DNA of 64,000 bases. Origin: CAZMCT01 sp964564785. GTDB taxonomy: Bacteria > Planctomycetota > Phycisphaerae > UBA1845 > Fen-1342. The stretch is from the NCBI GenBank assembly GCA_964564785.1, contig CAZMCT010000001.1:1-64000 (forward strand), written 5' to 3'. Numbering within the stretch: position 1 is the stretch's first letter; each line of letters opens with the position of its first letter. Shown in pieces: positions 17,365 through 25,069 of the stretch. The translations under genes and the position numbers were made by a program. The notes below the pieces were generated by a model. The model did no database searches. It was given only the letters and a program-made list of their open reading frames with translations, and had not been told where the DNA came from.

Positions 17365-18846
17365 ATGCTGCATTCCACACGCCGGTACGTGTTCCGCTTC
17401 ACCGTGGCCGTGCTGTCGATCGTCGCCGTGCCTCCGCCGCTGCACGCCCAGCCTGCGGAGGTCGTGGCGGGGCTCGAAGCGCTGGTCGCAAGAACACGCG
17501 ACGGCACGCAGGTCGGCCTGGTCGTGCTCGACGTTGCCAGCGGCCAGCCGTGGTTCGAACACCAGCCCGATCTGCCGCTCAAGCCGGCCAGCGTGCAGAA
17601 GCTCTTCACAACCGCGGCCGCCCTCGAGCGCTTCGGCCCGGGCTTTCGGTTCGAGACGCGCCTACTGCTGCGGGGCGATGAGCTGTGGGTGATCGGCGCG
17701 GGCGACCCCGCACTCGGCGACCCGCGGCTCGGAGAGCGCGACGGACGCGATCTCGAAAAGCTTTACGACGCCTGGGCCCAGGCCCTGCGCGACCGCGGCG
17801 TGAGCCGCGTCAGCCGGATTGTGCTCGATGATTCGATTTTTGACCGGCAGCACCGGCACCCCGACTGGCCGGATGACCAGGCGGATCGCTGGTATCAGGC
17901 ACCGCCCGGCGGTCTGAATGTCAACGACAACTGCCTGGACATCACGGTCGTACGGAGCAAGGAAGGGGCCGAGCTCCGGCTGCAACCGGACCTGCCGCCG
18001 GAGCAGGTTGTGCGCAAGAACGACCGCAACGGGAAGCTGGTCGTCGAGCGGAATGGAGAAGGCGGTTTCGTGGTCAGCGGCTCGCTGCGCAACGGCGCGC
18101 TCGATCCCGTAGCCACGGACGATCCGACCGCCTTCTTCGGCCACGCGCTCCGTCGCGCACTCGAGAAGCGGCGGATCGCTGCCGGCCCGGCCGAACGCCG
18201 CAAGCTGTCCGCACAGGAACTGTCCGCCGCTACGCCGCTTGCGACGTTCTCGACGCCGCTGCCGGACGTGCTGTGGCGCTGCAATACGCACAGCCAAAAC
18301 CTGTTTGCCGAATGCCTGGTGAAGGCGCTGGCGGCCTACGGCCCAGACGGGCGGCCGACGGGTACGCCGGGCAGTTGGGCAGGTGGGGCGCAAGTCGCGG
18401 TCGAAACGCTGCGGCGGGTGGGCGTGGACTTGGGGACGGCTCTGCTCCGCGACGGCAGCGGGCTCAGCCACACGAACCGCGTGACGGCGCGGCAGGTGGC
18501 CGGCCTGCTCGCAACAATGCACCGGCGCCCGCAGGCGGAGGTTTTCCGGGCGAGTCTGGCGGCCGCGGGTGAACCGGGCTCGATGAAGAACCGTTATGGC
18601 GACCCGGCACTGCGTGGCCGGCTGCGGGGGAAAACCGGCTCGATCGCGAATGTGTCCACACTCGCGGGTTACGCGACGCGAGATGACGGCACGGTGCTGG
18701 CCTTCGCGGTGCTGGTCAACGGTTCGGCGGGAACCGACCTGCCGCTGGCGGTGTGCAAGACACTGGTCGGAGCGCCGGAGGCCGAAAAGAAACCGGCCCC
18801 GTCCGGAAAAAACTCGAAAAAGCCGAGCGGCAAGCGGAAGCGCTGA
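17365..18846 (+). CDS. dacB: D-alanyl-D-alanine carboxypeptidase/endopeptidase, PBP4 (peptidase S13) family
   Basis: 493 residues with an N-terminal signal (RYVFRFTVAVLSIVAV ... HAQ). All three penicillin-binding motifs are present: Ser76-Val-Gln-Lys79 in KPASVQKLFTTAA, Ser310-Gln-Asn312 in NTHSQNLFAECLV, and Lys423-Thr-Gly425 in RGKTGSIANVS. The long insertion between the first and second motif (about residues 95-290, with GDPALGDPRLG) is typical of class C low-mass PBPs. It trims or cleaves peptidoglycan cross-links in the periplasm. The C-terminus ends in a Lys-rich tail (KKPAPSGKNSKKPSGKRKR) that could bind anionic cell-wall polymers. A complete catalytic set is of note in a phylum once thought to lack peptidoglycan. 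Confidence 0.92.
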   Translation: MLHSTRRYVFRFTVAVLSIVAVPPPLHAQPAEVVAGLEALVARTRDGTQVGLVVLDVASGQPWFEHQPDLPLKPASVQKLFTTAAALERFGPGFRFETRLLLRGDELWVIGAGDPALGDPRLGERDGRDLEKLYDAWAQALRDRGVSRVSRIVLDDSIFDRQHRHPDWPDDQADRWYQAPPGGLNVNDNCLDITVVRSKEGAELRLQPDLPPEQVVRKNDRNGKLVVERNGEGGFVVSGSLRNGALDPVATDDPTAFFGHALRRALEKRRIAAGPAERRKLSAQELSAATPLATFSTPLPDVLWRCNTHSQNLFAECLVKALAAYGPDGRPTGTPGSWAGGAQVAVETLRRVGVDLGTALLRDGSGLSHTNRVTARQVAGLLATMHRRPQAEVFRASLAAAGEPGSMKNRYGDPALRGRLRGKTGSIANVSTLAGYATRDDGTVLAFAVLVNGSAGTDLPLAVCKTLVGAPEAEKKPAPSGKNSKKPSGKRKR

Positions 18847-18900
18847 GCCGGCCGCGCCGGGCCGGCGCCGGCCGAGGGACGGGCCACCCTGCCATCATGA

Positions 18901-19024
18901 GCCGTTTGAAAAAGGGGAGCTGCCAAAGGGGACAGCATCAAGAGGGGGCAGACACCACGTGGCTGGCTGTTGGCGCCGCCGTGAGGGTGGGTGGGTGCGG
19001 AGCCGGCCCCCTTTCGCAACGGGC
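18901..19024 (-). repeat. ~100-bp inverted-terminus element, copy 2 (reverse orientation, longer form)
   Basis: Bounded by GCCGTTTGAAAAAGGGGAGC and GGCCCCCTTTCGCAACGGGC. The reverse complement of the interior reads GCCGGCTCCGCACCCACCC then GGCGGCGCCAACAGCC, the shared core. It is about 25 bp longer than the others because the GGGG-CAG part is partly duplicated (18925-18955). It begins 54 bp after the dacB stop. Confidence 0.75.
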
Positions 19025-19215
19025 GGTTATGGGCGGCCGGCGCGAATTCCGGGATTTCGGTGGCGGGCGGCGGCGGCGGCGCGGGTGTCCGGGCGACTTT
19101 CTCGGGCCCGCGGCGTGGCGGTTGGATCGCGCCGCGTCGGGGCCTATGATTGGGCAGAAAGCGGATCAGCCCCCGTTTTCTCCAGTTGCAGGTGCGTTCC
19201 TTCGCGAATCCGAGC

Positions 19216-19244
19216 GGGTCGGCCACAAAGGATGTGGCCGGCCC
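19216..19244. other. Perfect 12-bp hairpin in the leader of the GT2 gene
   Basis: GGGTCGGCCACA and TGTGGCCGGCCC pair over 12 positions (one G-U) around the loop AAGGA. It lies 125 nt before the GT2 start in the 18847-19368 gap and has no U-tract, so it looks more like an RNA regulatory or processing element, or an inverted-repeat binding site, than a terminator. I see no known riboswitch consensus here and no gene in the gap. Confidence 0.45.
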
Positions 19245-19368
19245 GGCCGCGTTTTGGGGCGGAGAGGGCGAAAGCGGCTCGCAGAATCGGGGCGTTACCG
19301 GTATGAGGGTTGTAGCGGGCGGCCGGCACGGTCCGGCGCTGCGCGAGCCGGATCCGGAAGTGGGCGCG

Positions 19369-20388
19369 ATGATCTCGGTCATCATTCCGATGCGGAACGA
19401 GGAGCGCTACGTCGCGCGGTGCCTGGACTCGGTTCTGGCGCAGCTCGGCGAGCGGCGCGACGTGGAGGTTCTGTGTGTCGACGGGCGCAGCACGGATGGC
19501 ACACGGGCGGTAATCGAGCGCTACGCGGCGCGCGATGGTCGAATCCGGCTGGTTGATAACCCGGAGCAGATCGTACCCGTCGGGATGAACCTGGCCATCA
19601 GCCAGGCGCGGGGCGACGTGATCATCCGGCTCGACTGTCACGCCGAGTATGCGCCGGACTACGTTGAGCAGTGCGTGGCGGTGCTGCGCCGGACCGGGGC
19701 GGACAACGTCGGCGGCTATATGCTCACCAAGCCCGGGCGCGATACGCCCGTCGGGCGGGCGATCGCCGCCGCGACCAGCAGCCGGTTTGGCGTCGGTGGG
19801 TCGGCTTTTCGCGTCGGCGGACAAGAGCAGGAAGTCGACACCGTTCCGTTCGGCTGCTTCCGGCGCGATGTGTTCGAGCGCTTTGGCCTCTACGATGAGC
19901 GGCTGGTTCGCAACCAAGACATCGAGCTGAACAGCCGTATCCGGCGTGGCGGCGGGCGGATCGTGATTTCGCCCGCGATCCGCCTGACGTACTACAACCG
20001 CTCGAGCTATCGGGGTCTGCGGCAGCAGGCATTTCACAACGGGCTATGGAACCCGTACACGATCTGGCTGGTGGGCGAGGGGCTGCGGCTGCGGCATTTC
20101 GTGCCGCTGTTATTCGTGCTGAGCCTGATCGTGCTGACGCTGCTCGGCTTTCTGTGGCGGCCGGCGTGGTACTTGCTGGCGGCGGAGTTGGTCGTGTACG
20201 CCGGTGCGGCTGCGATCGCGGCCGCGCGGTGCCGCGGAGCGCCGCGCGGGCTCGTGTGGCTCGCGTTCGTGCAGTTGCACCTGGCCTACGGGCTCGGCTC
20301 GCTCTGGGGCGTGTTGACGGCACCCGCGCGCTTCGGCCTGCGGCGACAGCCCCGGGCACGACAGCGTCCGCCCGAGCGCGCCGAGTAA
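19369..20388 (+). CDS. Family 2 glycosyltransferase, ExoA-like
   Basis: 339 residues from the ATG at 19369, where GT2 similarity starts at once (MISVIIPMRNEERYVARCLD); an ATG at 19303 would add 22 residues without similarity. GT-A fold: nucleotide-binding N-terminus, CVDGRSTDGT, the metal-binding D-x-D region IIRLDCHAEYAPDY, PFGCFRRDVFERFG and the catalytic NQDIELNSRIRRGG. Three to four C-terminal hydrophobic helices (about 245-320) anchor it in the inner membrane. The layout matches succinoglycan ExoA, which adds a sugar to a lipid-linked intermediate. It converges with the GT4 gene at 20511; the 122-bp gap holds a GC-rich imperfect hairpin near 20450-20480. Confidence 0.88.
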   Translation: MISVIIPMRNEERYVARCLDSVLAQLGERRDVEVLCVDGRSTDGTRAVIERYAARDGRIRLVDNPEQIVPVGMNLAISQARGDVIIRLDCHAEYAPDYVEQCVAVLRRTGADNVGGYMLTKPGRDTPVGRAIAAATSSRFGVGGSAFRVGGQEQEVDTVPFGCFRRDVFERFGLYDERLVRNQDIELNSRIRRGGGRIVISPAIRLTYYNRSSYRGLRQQAFHNGLWNPYTIWLVGEGLRLRHFVPLLFVLSLIVLTLLGFLWRPAWYLLAAELVVYAGAAAIAAARCRGAPRGLVWLAFVQLHLAYGLGSLWGVLTAPARFGLRRQPRARQRPPERAE

Positions 20389-20510
20389 CGGTGAAACAAA
20401 GTCCATAGTGCTGAACCCCGCCGGGCCGGACGCCGTGGCGCCGGTCCTCCGAGCCCGGCCTCTCCAGGCCCGGGGCGGCGCAGGGGCGGACGGCCGGGTC
20501 GAGCGTTCGC

Positions 20511-21740
20511 TCATCGGGCCTCGCAGCCCATCGCCAGTGCCCGCAGGTAGGTCGCCTCCACCTCCCGGACCGTGCGCCGGATATCGAACCGCTCCTCGCA
20601 CGTCCGGCGGCCCGCGGCCGCGATCCGCTCGCGGAGACCCTCGTCGTCCAGCAGCCGCTCGATCGCCGCAGCCATTGCGGCCGGGTCGCGCGGCGGCACC
20701 AGCAGGCCATCGACCCCGTCCGTGATGAGCTCGCCGGCGGCCCCCGTGTTCGTCGACACGACCGGCACGCGCTGGGCCATGGCTTCGATGATCACCAGTC
20801 CGAAGCCCTCGCCCGGCGGCAGGGTGCAGACCACGCTGACATCGAATCCGCTCATCAGTGTGACGGCGTCGGCCCGGTAGCCGACGAAGTGCACGCGCTG
20901 CTCGAGACCCAGCCGCCGGCGCTGCTCGAGCAGTAATTGCAGGTACGGCTGCATCGTCGGAGCATTGTGGCCGCCGATGAACGCGAAATGCACGCCGGGG
21001 CGCCGGGCACAGACCCTCGCGGCCGCGTCGAGAAAATCGCGGTGCCCCTTGATCGGGTTGAGCGAGCCGACCAGGCCGACGATCCGCGATTGCGGCGGGA
21101 CGCCCAGCAGTTCCCGCAGCTCGGCGCGGCGATCGGCGGGTAGCCCGATGGAGATGCCGTTGTAGACGACGGTCGAGCGCTCACCCGCGAGCGGCCGGAT
21201 GCTCTGCTGTGTGGCCCGACTGATGGCGATGATCCAGACGAACCGGTGTGTGAGGGCCCGCCACAGCGCGGCCGGGGCGAGGACGAGCCGCTGCACTTCC
21301 ATGCCATGCCAGTGCCAGACGCAGCGAAAAGGTGCGGCCACTCGCGCCAGCCCGGCCACGATGTGGAAGTGGTAGTAGTGCGTGTGGACGAGCTCGATCC
21401 GCTCGCGGCGGAGATAGCGGGCCAGCCGGACGGCACACCGCAGCGTCCAGACGCCGACCTTCGGGTAGCTCCACCAGAGCCGCCGCATGCCGCCGCCGGC
21501 CACGTTTTCCCGCAGCGGCGGCGGCCAATTTGCGCCGAGCAGCTCATACGCCAGGCCGGCGGCGCGGACGCGGTCGATGAACGGCCCGTCTCCGCAGGAT
21601 ACGAGTCGGACGTCGAAGCGGCGCCGGTCGACGCGCGCCAGCAGTTCGAGCACGTACGTGGCGACGCCGCCGCCCTCGCGGCCGCCGACCAAGAGGGCGA
21701 CGCGACGGGGCACGCGGCTGGCGGCGAGTGGTTCGTGCAC
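20511..21740 (-). CDS. Family 4 glycosyltransferase
   Basis: 409 residues starting at GTG 21740. GT-B fold retaining transferase: the N-terminal acceptor domain opens with VALLVGGREGGGVATYVLEL; the C-terminal donor domain has IVGLVGSLNPIKGHRDFLDAA and FIGGHNAPTMQPYLQ, then the GT4 motif FDVSVVCTLPPGEGFGLVIIEAMA with the E-x7-E pair that binds the nucleotide-sugar, and ISTNTGAAGELI-like VPVVSTNTGAAGELITDGVD. Cytosolic or membrane-associated; builds glycan on a lipid carrier. It belongs to the 19-27 kb polysaccharide block but is transcribed opposite to the GT2 and WecA-like genes. The sugar specificity cannot be read from sequence. Confidence 0.88.
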   Translation of the reverse strand: MHEPLAASRVPRRVALLVGGREGGGVATYVLELLARVDRRRFDVRLVSCGDGPFIDRVRAAGLAYELLGANWPPPLRENVAGGGMRRLWWSYPKVGVWTLRCAVRLARYLRRERIELVHTHYYHFHIVAGLARVAAPFRCVWHWHGMEVQRLVLAPAALWRALTHRFVWIIAISRATQQSIRPLAGERSTVVYNGISIGLPADRRAELRELLGVPPQSRIVGLVGSLNPIKGHRDFLDAAARVCARRPGVHFAFIGGHNAPTMQPYLQLLLEQRRRLGLEQRVHFVGYRADAVTLMSGFDVSVVCTLPPGEGFGLVIIEAMAQRVPVVSTNTGAAGELITDGVDGLLVPPRDPAAMAAAIERLLDDEGLRERIAAAGRRTCEERFDIRRTVREVEATYLRALAMGCEAR

Positions 21741-21956
21741 GGCGTGTGATTAGCGGCGGAGCGGGTGGGTGTCAACGGTGACAGCGCGAACCGGGCCGTC
21801 CACGCGTTCCGCACCGCCGACCGCAAACGCTGCGGCGGCGCCTCAGACGATGCAAGCCACTTGTAAGCCCATCGTTCCAATGCCACGGGGGCATGGAATC
21901 GGGGGACCGCTGGCGTGAGCGGGGCCCTCGCGCGCGACCGGTGCGGCGTGCCGCCC

Positions 21957-23192
21957 TCAGGCCGGCCGCCAGCCCGCGGCCTCCATCTGCCGCGCGGCCT
22001 GCGCGACCCACACGAGCACGTCGCGCTCCTCGTCCGACAGCTCCACGTCGCGGCGCGCCATTACGACCCGCGCGAGATTCACCGCCTTCTCCACACGGTA
22101 TTCGTCGAGCCCGTCGTCCGTCAGCCACGCGAACGACGGCACGAATTTCGGCACCGACCGGCCGGTAAACACGTTGGACGCCACGCCGATCACGCCGCCG
22201 GTCGGCAGGATCGTCCCGATCCCGATCTTGCTGTGGTCACCGATGATCGACCCCAGAAAATGCCGCCCCGTCTCGACGCCCCGCCCGTTCAGCGACACCC
22301 GGATCGTCCCGTACGTGTTCTTCAGGTCGCTCGTGACGGTGCTCGCCCCCACGTTGACCCACGACCCTACGTAGCTGTGCCCGAGATACCCGTCGTGCTG
22401 TTTGTTGGTGTAGCCCAGCAGCACGCTGCTTTTGATCTCGCCCCCCACCTTGCAGACAGGCCCGATGCTCGTGCCGCCACCAATACTCGCGTGCGGCCAG
22501 ACGATCGACCGCGGCCCAATGTAGCACGGCCCCTCCAGAACCGCGTTGGGCTGCACCACCACGCCGGCGTCCAGGTAGACGGGGCCGCGTTCCCCGTCCA
22601 GTACCGCCCCCGGTTTCACCCGCGCCCCAGCACCGATGTAGATCTGCTCCGGCTGCACCAGGTGCGCGCCGGGGTCAACCTGCCCCGCGTGCGCGCCGCA
22701 CGGCCGGCACTGCCGCAGCAATTCGGCGGCGTTCGCCTGGATCAGGTCCCACGGGTATTCGATCAGCCGGATCGTCTCCGGCGGCGGTTCATACCGGCAG
22801 CCCTGCGACCACTCGGTAAGGGCGGCGGCATCCAGTGCAAATCCCGGCCGGAGCTGTTCGGCCGCCGCCGCGGTTACCCCGGCCGCGACGAGATCGCCGT
22901 TCTGCCGCCAGCCCACGCCCGGCGCGGGGAGCGTCAACGGCCCCGTGACCAGCGCCCGGGCGTTGAGCAGGCACCAGTCGGCCGCCGCGTCGGGCGCCTC
23001 GACCGGCAGGCGTTCGGCCACCAGCGCGGTCAGCGGGGCGCGGACATCGATCCGCACCAGCCGGCCGCGAACGTGCGTCCGGATCTTGTCGATCAGGCGG
23101 TCGCGGCCGCAAACGAGCTCGCAGCAGGTTCGCACCCAGGTGAGCGGAAGCAGTCTTTCGTAGCCCGCGTCCTCGAACAGCACGATGTTCAT
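21957..23192 (-). CDS. GlmU-like sugar nucleotidyltransferase with left-handed beta-helix
   Basis: 411 residues from the ATG at 23192 (MNIVLFEDAGYERLLPLTWV), which is the conserved start of the NTP_transf_4 family; the frame extends upstream but only through repeats. The N-terminal ~150 residues are a short, divergent nucleotidyltransferase domain with the GRDRLIDKI segment. From about 175 on, hexapeptide repeats build a left-handed beta-helix (VDPGAHLVQPEQIYIGAGAR, VVVQPNAVLEGPCYIGPRSI, HASIGGGTSIGPVCKVGGEI). The pattern LGYTNKQHDGYLGHSYVGSW and LKNTYGTIRV is typical of the GlmU-like set found in Bacteroidetes and planctomycetes. Probable role: sugar-1-phosphate activation or acetylation for cell-envelope sugars. 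The classic G-x-G-T-R-M loop of nucleotidyltransferases is not evident. Confidence 0.82.
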   Translation of the reverse strand: MNIVLFEDAGYERLLPLTWVRTCCELVCGRDRLIDKIRTHVRGRLVRIDVRAPLTALVAERLPVEAPDAAADWCLLNARALVTGPLTLPAPGVGWRQNGDLVAAGVTAAAAEQLRPGFALDAAALTEWSQGCRYEPPPETIRLIEYPWDLIQANAAELLRQCRPCGAHAGQVDPGAHLVQPEQIYIGAGARVKPGAVLDGERGPVYLDAGVVVQPNAVLEGPCYIGPRSIVWPHASIGGGTSIGPVCKVGGEIKSSVLLGYTNKQHDGYLGHSYVGSWVNVGASTVTSDLKNTYGTIRVSLNGRGVETGRHFLGSIIGDHSKIGIGTILPTGGVIGVASNVFTGRSVPKFVPSFAWLTDDGLDEYRVEKAVNLARVVMARRDVELSDEERDVLVWVAQAARQMEAAGWRPA

Positions 23193-23208
23193 ACACACTC
23201 CGCGTGCC

Positions 23209-23316
23209 AGCGTACCGGCCGGCGGCTCGTCGCCCGAATGGCCAATGTAGCGGCCGACCGCCCGTCGGCTGAAGACCCCAGCGTACCGGCCGACGGCCCG
23301 TCGGCGGGGAAGACCG
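23209..23316. repeat. Three imperfect palindromic direct repeats in a divergent intergenic region
   Basis: Units start near 23209, 23248 and 23280 and share GCG(TACC)GGCCGRCGGCYCGTCGGC. The third contains a perfect palindrome, GCCGACG-GCC-CGTCGGC (23289-23305), and units two and three are both followed by GAAGACC. They fill most of the 192-bp gap between the divergent nucleotidyltransferase and DUF4416 genes, a plausible place for operator sites, or a small repeat family. Confidence 0.55.
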
Positions 23317-23384
23317 CAGCGCGTCCGATCGGGGGAACTCCGTACACCTTCCGCGCATGCTAGCGCGCGGCTACACTCCCGGCC

Positions 23385-23960
23385 ATGGGCAGGCCGCGGA
23401 CCCCCAAGCCGGTGAAACTGTTCGTCGGACTGCTCGGCGGCGATGCCGACCTGCTGCGGCGGGTGCGGCAGCTTCTGATCCGCCGCTGGGGACCGACCGA
23501 CGCCGAAAGCGACATCTGGCCATTCGACCAAACCGATTATTACGCGGCCGAAATGGGCCCCGGCCTGCTCCGCTGGTTCCTCGGCTTCGAAAGGCCGGTG
23601 CCCGCGGACCAGCTCGTGGATATCAAGCACGAGACCAACGCGCTCGAGCAGCAGATCGCCGACGACGCCCTGCTGCCCGACATTTCGCGGCCGGTCAATA
23701 TCGACCCGGGCTACCTCGACCTGAGCAAGCTCGTGCTGGCCAGCACCAAGGACAGCGGACATCGCATCTATCTCGGCCACGGAATCTACGCCGAGGTCAC
23801 GCTTCAGTTCGCCCACGGCGGCTGGCAGGTCCGGCCGTGGACCTATCCGGACTTTCACCGGCCGGAATACCACGAATTCTTCACCCGCCTGCGCGAGCTC
23901 TACCGCCGGCAACAGCACGCCGAGGCCGGCGGAATCGCGCTGGACGTGCCGCAGGCATGA
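23385..23960 (+). CDS. DUF4416 family protein
   Basis: 191 residues, complete. It matches the DUF4416 pattern: KPVKLFVGLLGGDADLLRR at the start, WPFDQTDYYAAEMGPGLLRWFLGFE in the first third, VDIKHETNALEQQIADD, and RPVNIDPGYLDLSKLVLASTKD with GHGIYAEVTLQFAHGGWQ. The family is widespread in planctomycetes, delta-proteobacteria and other groups and has no known function; its conserved acidic and aromatic residues suggest a soluble enzyme or ligand-binding protein. The stop overlaps the ATG of the WecA-like gene (ATGA, 23957-23960), so it is translationally coupled to lipid-carrier chemistry here. Confidence 0.88.
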   Translation: MGRPRTPKPVKLFVGLLGGDADLLRRVRQLLIRRWGPTDAESDIWPFDQTDYYAAEMGPGLLRWFLGFERPVPADQLVDIKHETNALEQQIADDALLPDISRPVNIDPGYLDLSKLVLASTKDSGHRIYLGHGIYAEVTLQFAHGGWQVRPWTYPDFHRPEYHEFFTRLRELYRRQQHAEAGGIALDVPQA

Positions 23961-25063
23961 ACCGAGCGCCATTGATCTTCGCATTCGCGGCCGCGACGGT
24001 CGGCGTCTGGGTCACGTCCGCGCTGCTGACGCTGGCAGCGCGGCGTGTGGCGCTGCGGGTGGGGTTCGTCGACCGTCCGGGCGGTCACAAGTCACACGTG
24101 GGTGCGATGCCGTACGGCGGGGGCTGCGCGATCGTTGCGGCCGCGTGGCTGGCCATCATCACCGGTCTGCTCGCGGCGTGGCTGCTGCCCGAAAGCTGGG
24201 TCGCGGCACGGTACGGGCCGCAGGCACTGGCCTACCTCGGCGGCGTTCACGAGCGCACCGGGCAGATGCTCATCATCCTGCTCGGCGGGCTGGTGCTGCA
24301 CGCGCTGGGACTGCTCGACGACCGGCGGCCGCTGTCGCCGCTGCCGAAGCTCGCGGTGATCATCGGGGTCGCGCTGCTGGCAGCGACGTACGGCCGTGTG
24401 CGGGTGGGCGAAGCGCTGCTGGGCACGCTCGGCTCGGTGCTGGCGACGACGGCGTGGTTCGTGGTGATCATCAACGCGCTGAACTTCCTGGATAACATGG
24501 ACGGGCTGAGCGCGGGCGTAGCGGCCATCTGCCTGGCGGCGCTGGCCGTGTGCGGGCTGATGGCCGAGCAGGTGTTCGTGCCGGCGCTGGCGTGCGTGTT
24601 TTTGGGCGCGGTCGGCGGCTTTCTGCTGCTGAACTTCCCCCCGGCCCGGATCTTCATGGGCGACGCGGGCAGCCTGGTCGTCGGGTACATGCTGGCGACC
24701 GTCTCGACACTGACCACGTACTATCGCAGCACGACCGGCTACCCGCCGTACGCCCTGGCGATGCCGCTCGTGATCCTGGCCGTGCCGCTGTACGACTTCA
24801 CGAGCGTCGTCGTGATCCGCCTGGCCGAGGGCCGCAACCCGCTCCGCGGCGACCAGCGGCACTTCTCGCATCGGCTGGTCGAGCGCGGTCTCAGCCGCCG
24901 CGCGGCCGTCTTCACGATCTACCTTGCCACCGCGACGACCGGCCTGGCCGCCACGCTCCTGCCCGACGCCGACTGGCGCCGCACCCTGACCGTGCTGGTC
25001 ATCACGGTCATGGTGCTGGCGATCATCGCGATTCTCGAGATGCCCCTGCGGAACAGGGCCTGA
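23957..25063 (+). CDS. WecA/MraY-type undecaprenyl-phosphate sugar-1-phosphate transferase
   Basis: 368 residues from the ATG overlapping the DUF4416 stop. Integral membrane protein with about ten to eleven helices. It starts the lipid-linked glycan by transferring a sugar-1-phosphate from UDP-sugar to undecaprenyl phosphate. Family motifs are VDRPGGHKSHVGAMPYGGG near the N-terminus, LLDDRRPLSPLPKLAV (first Asp-Asp), NALNFLDNMDGLSAGVA (catalytic Asp), FMGDAGSLVVGYMLA, and the cytoplasmic His motif RGDQRHFSHRLVERGLS typical of the WecA branch. MraY itself would have a different C-terminal H-loop, so an envelope polysaccharide role is more likely than peptidoglycan. The ligase-like gene starts 7 nt downstream. 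Confidence 0.9.
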   Translation: MNRAPLIFAFAAATVGVWVTSALLTLAARRVALRVGFVDRPGGHKSHVGAMPYGGGCAIVAAAWLAIITGLLAAWLLPESWVAARYGPQALAYLGGVHERTGQMLIILLGGLVLHALGLLDDRRPLSPLPKLAVIIGVALLAATYGRVRVGEALLGTLGSVLATTAWFVVIINALNFLDNMDGLSAGVAAICLAALAVCGLMAEQVFVPALACVFLGAVGGFLLLNFPPARIFMGDAGSLVVGYMLATVSTLTTYYRSTTGYPPYALAMPLVILAVPLYDFTSVVVIRLAEGRNPLRGDQRHFSHRLVERGLSRRAAVFTIYLATATTGLAATLLPDADWRRTLTVLVITVMVLAIIAILEMPLRNRA

Positions 25064-25069
25064 CCGCCC

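Noticed and set aside
19150..19368. N-terminal extension of the GT2 protein to upstream starts
   Set aside because: The sequence before MISVIIP has no GT2 similarity and contains the leader hairpin; the ATG at 19369 starts exactly at the family's first strand.
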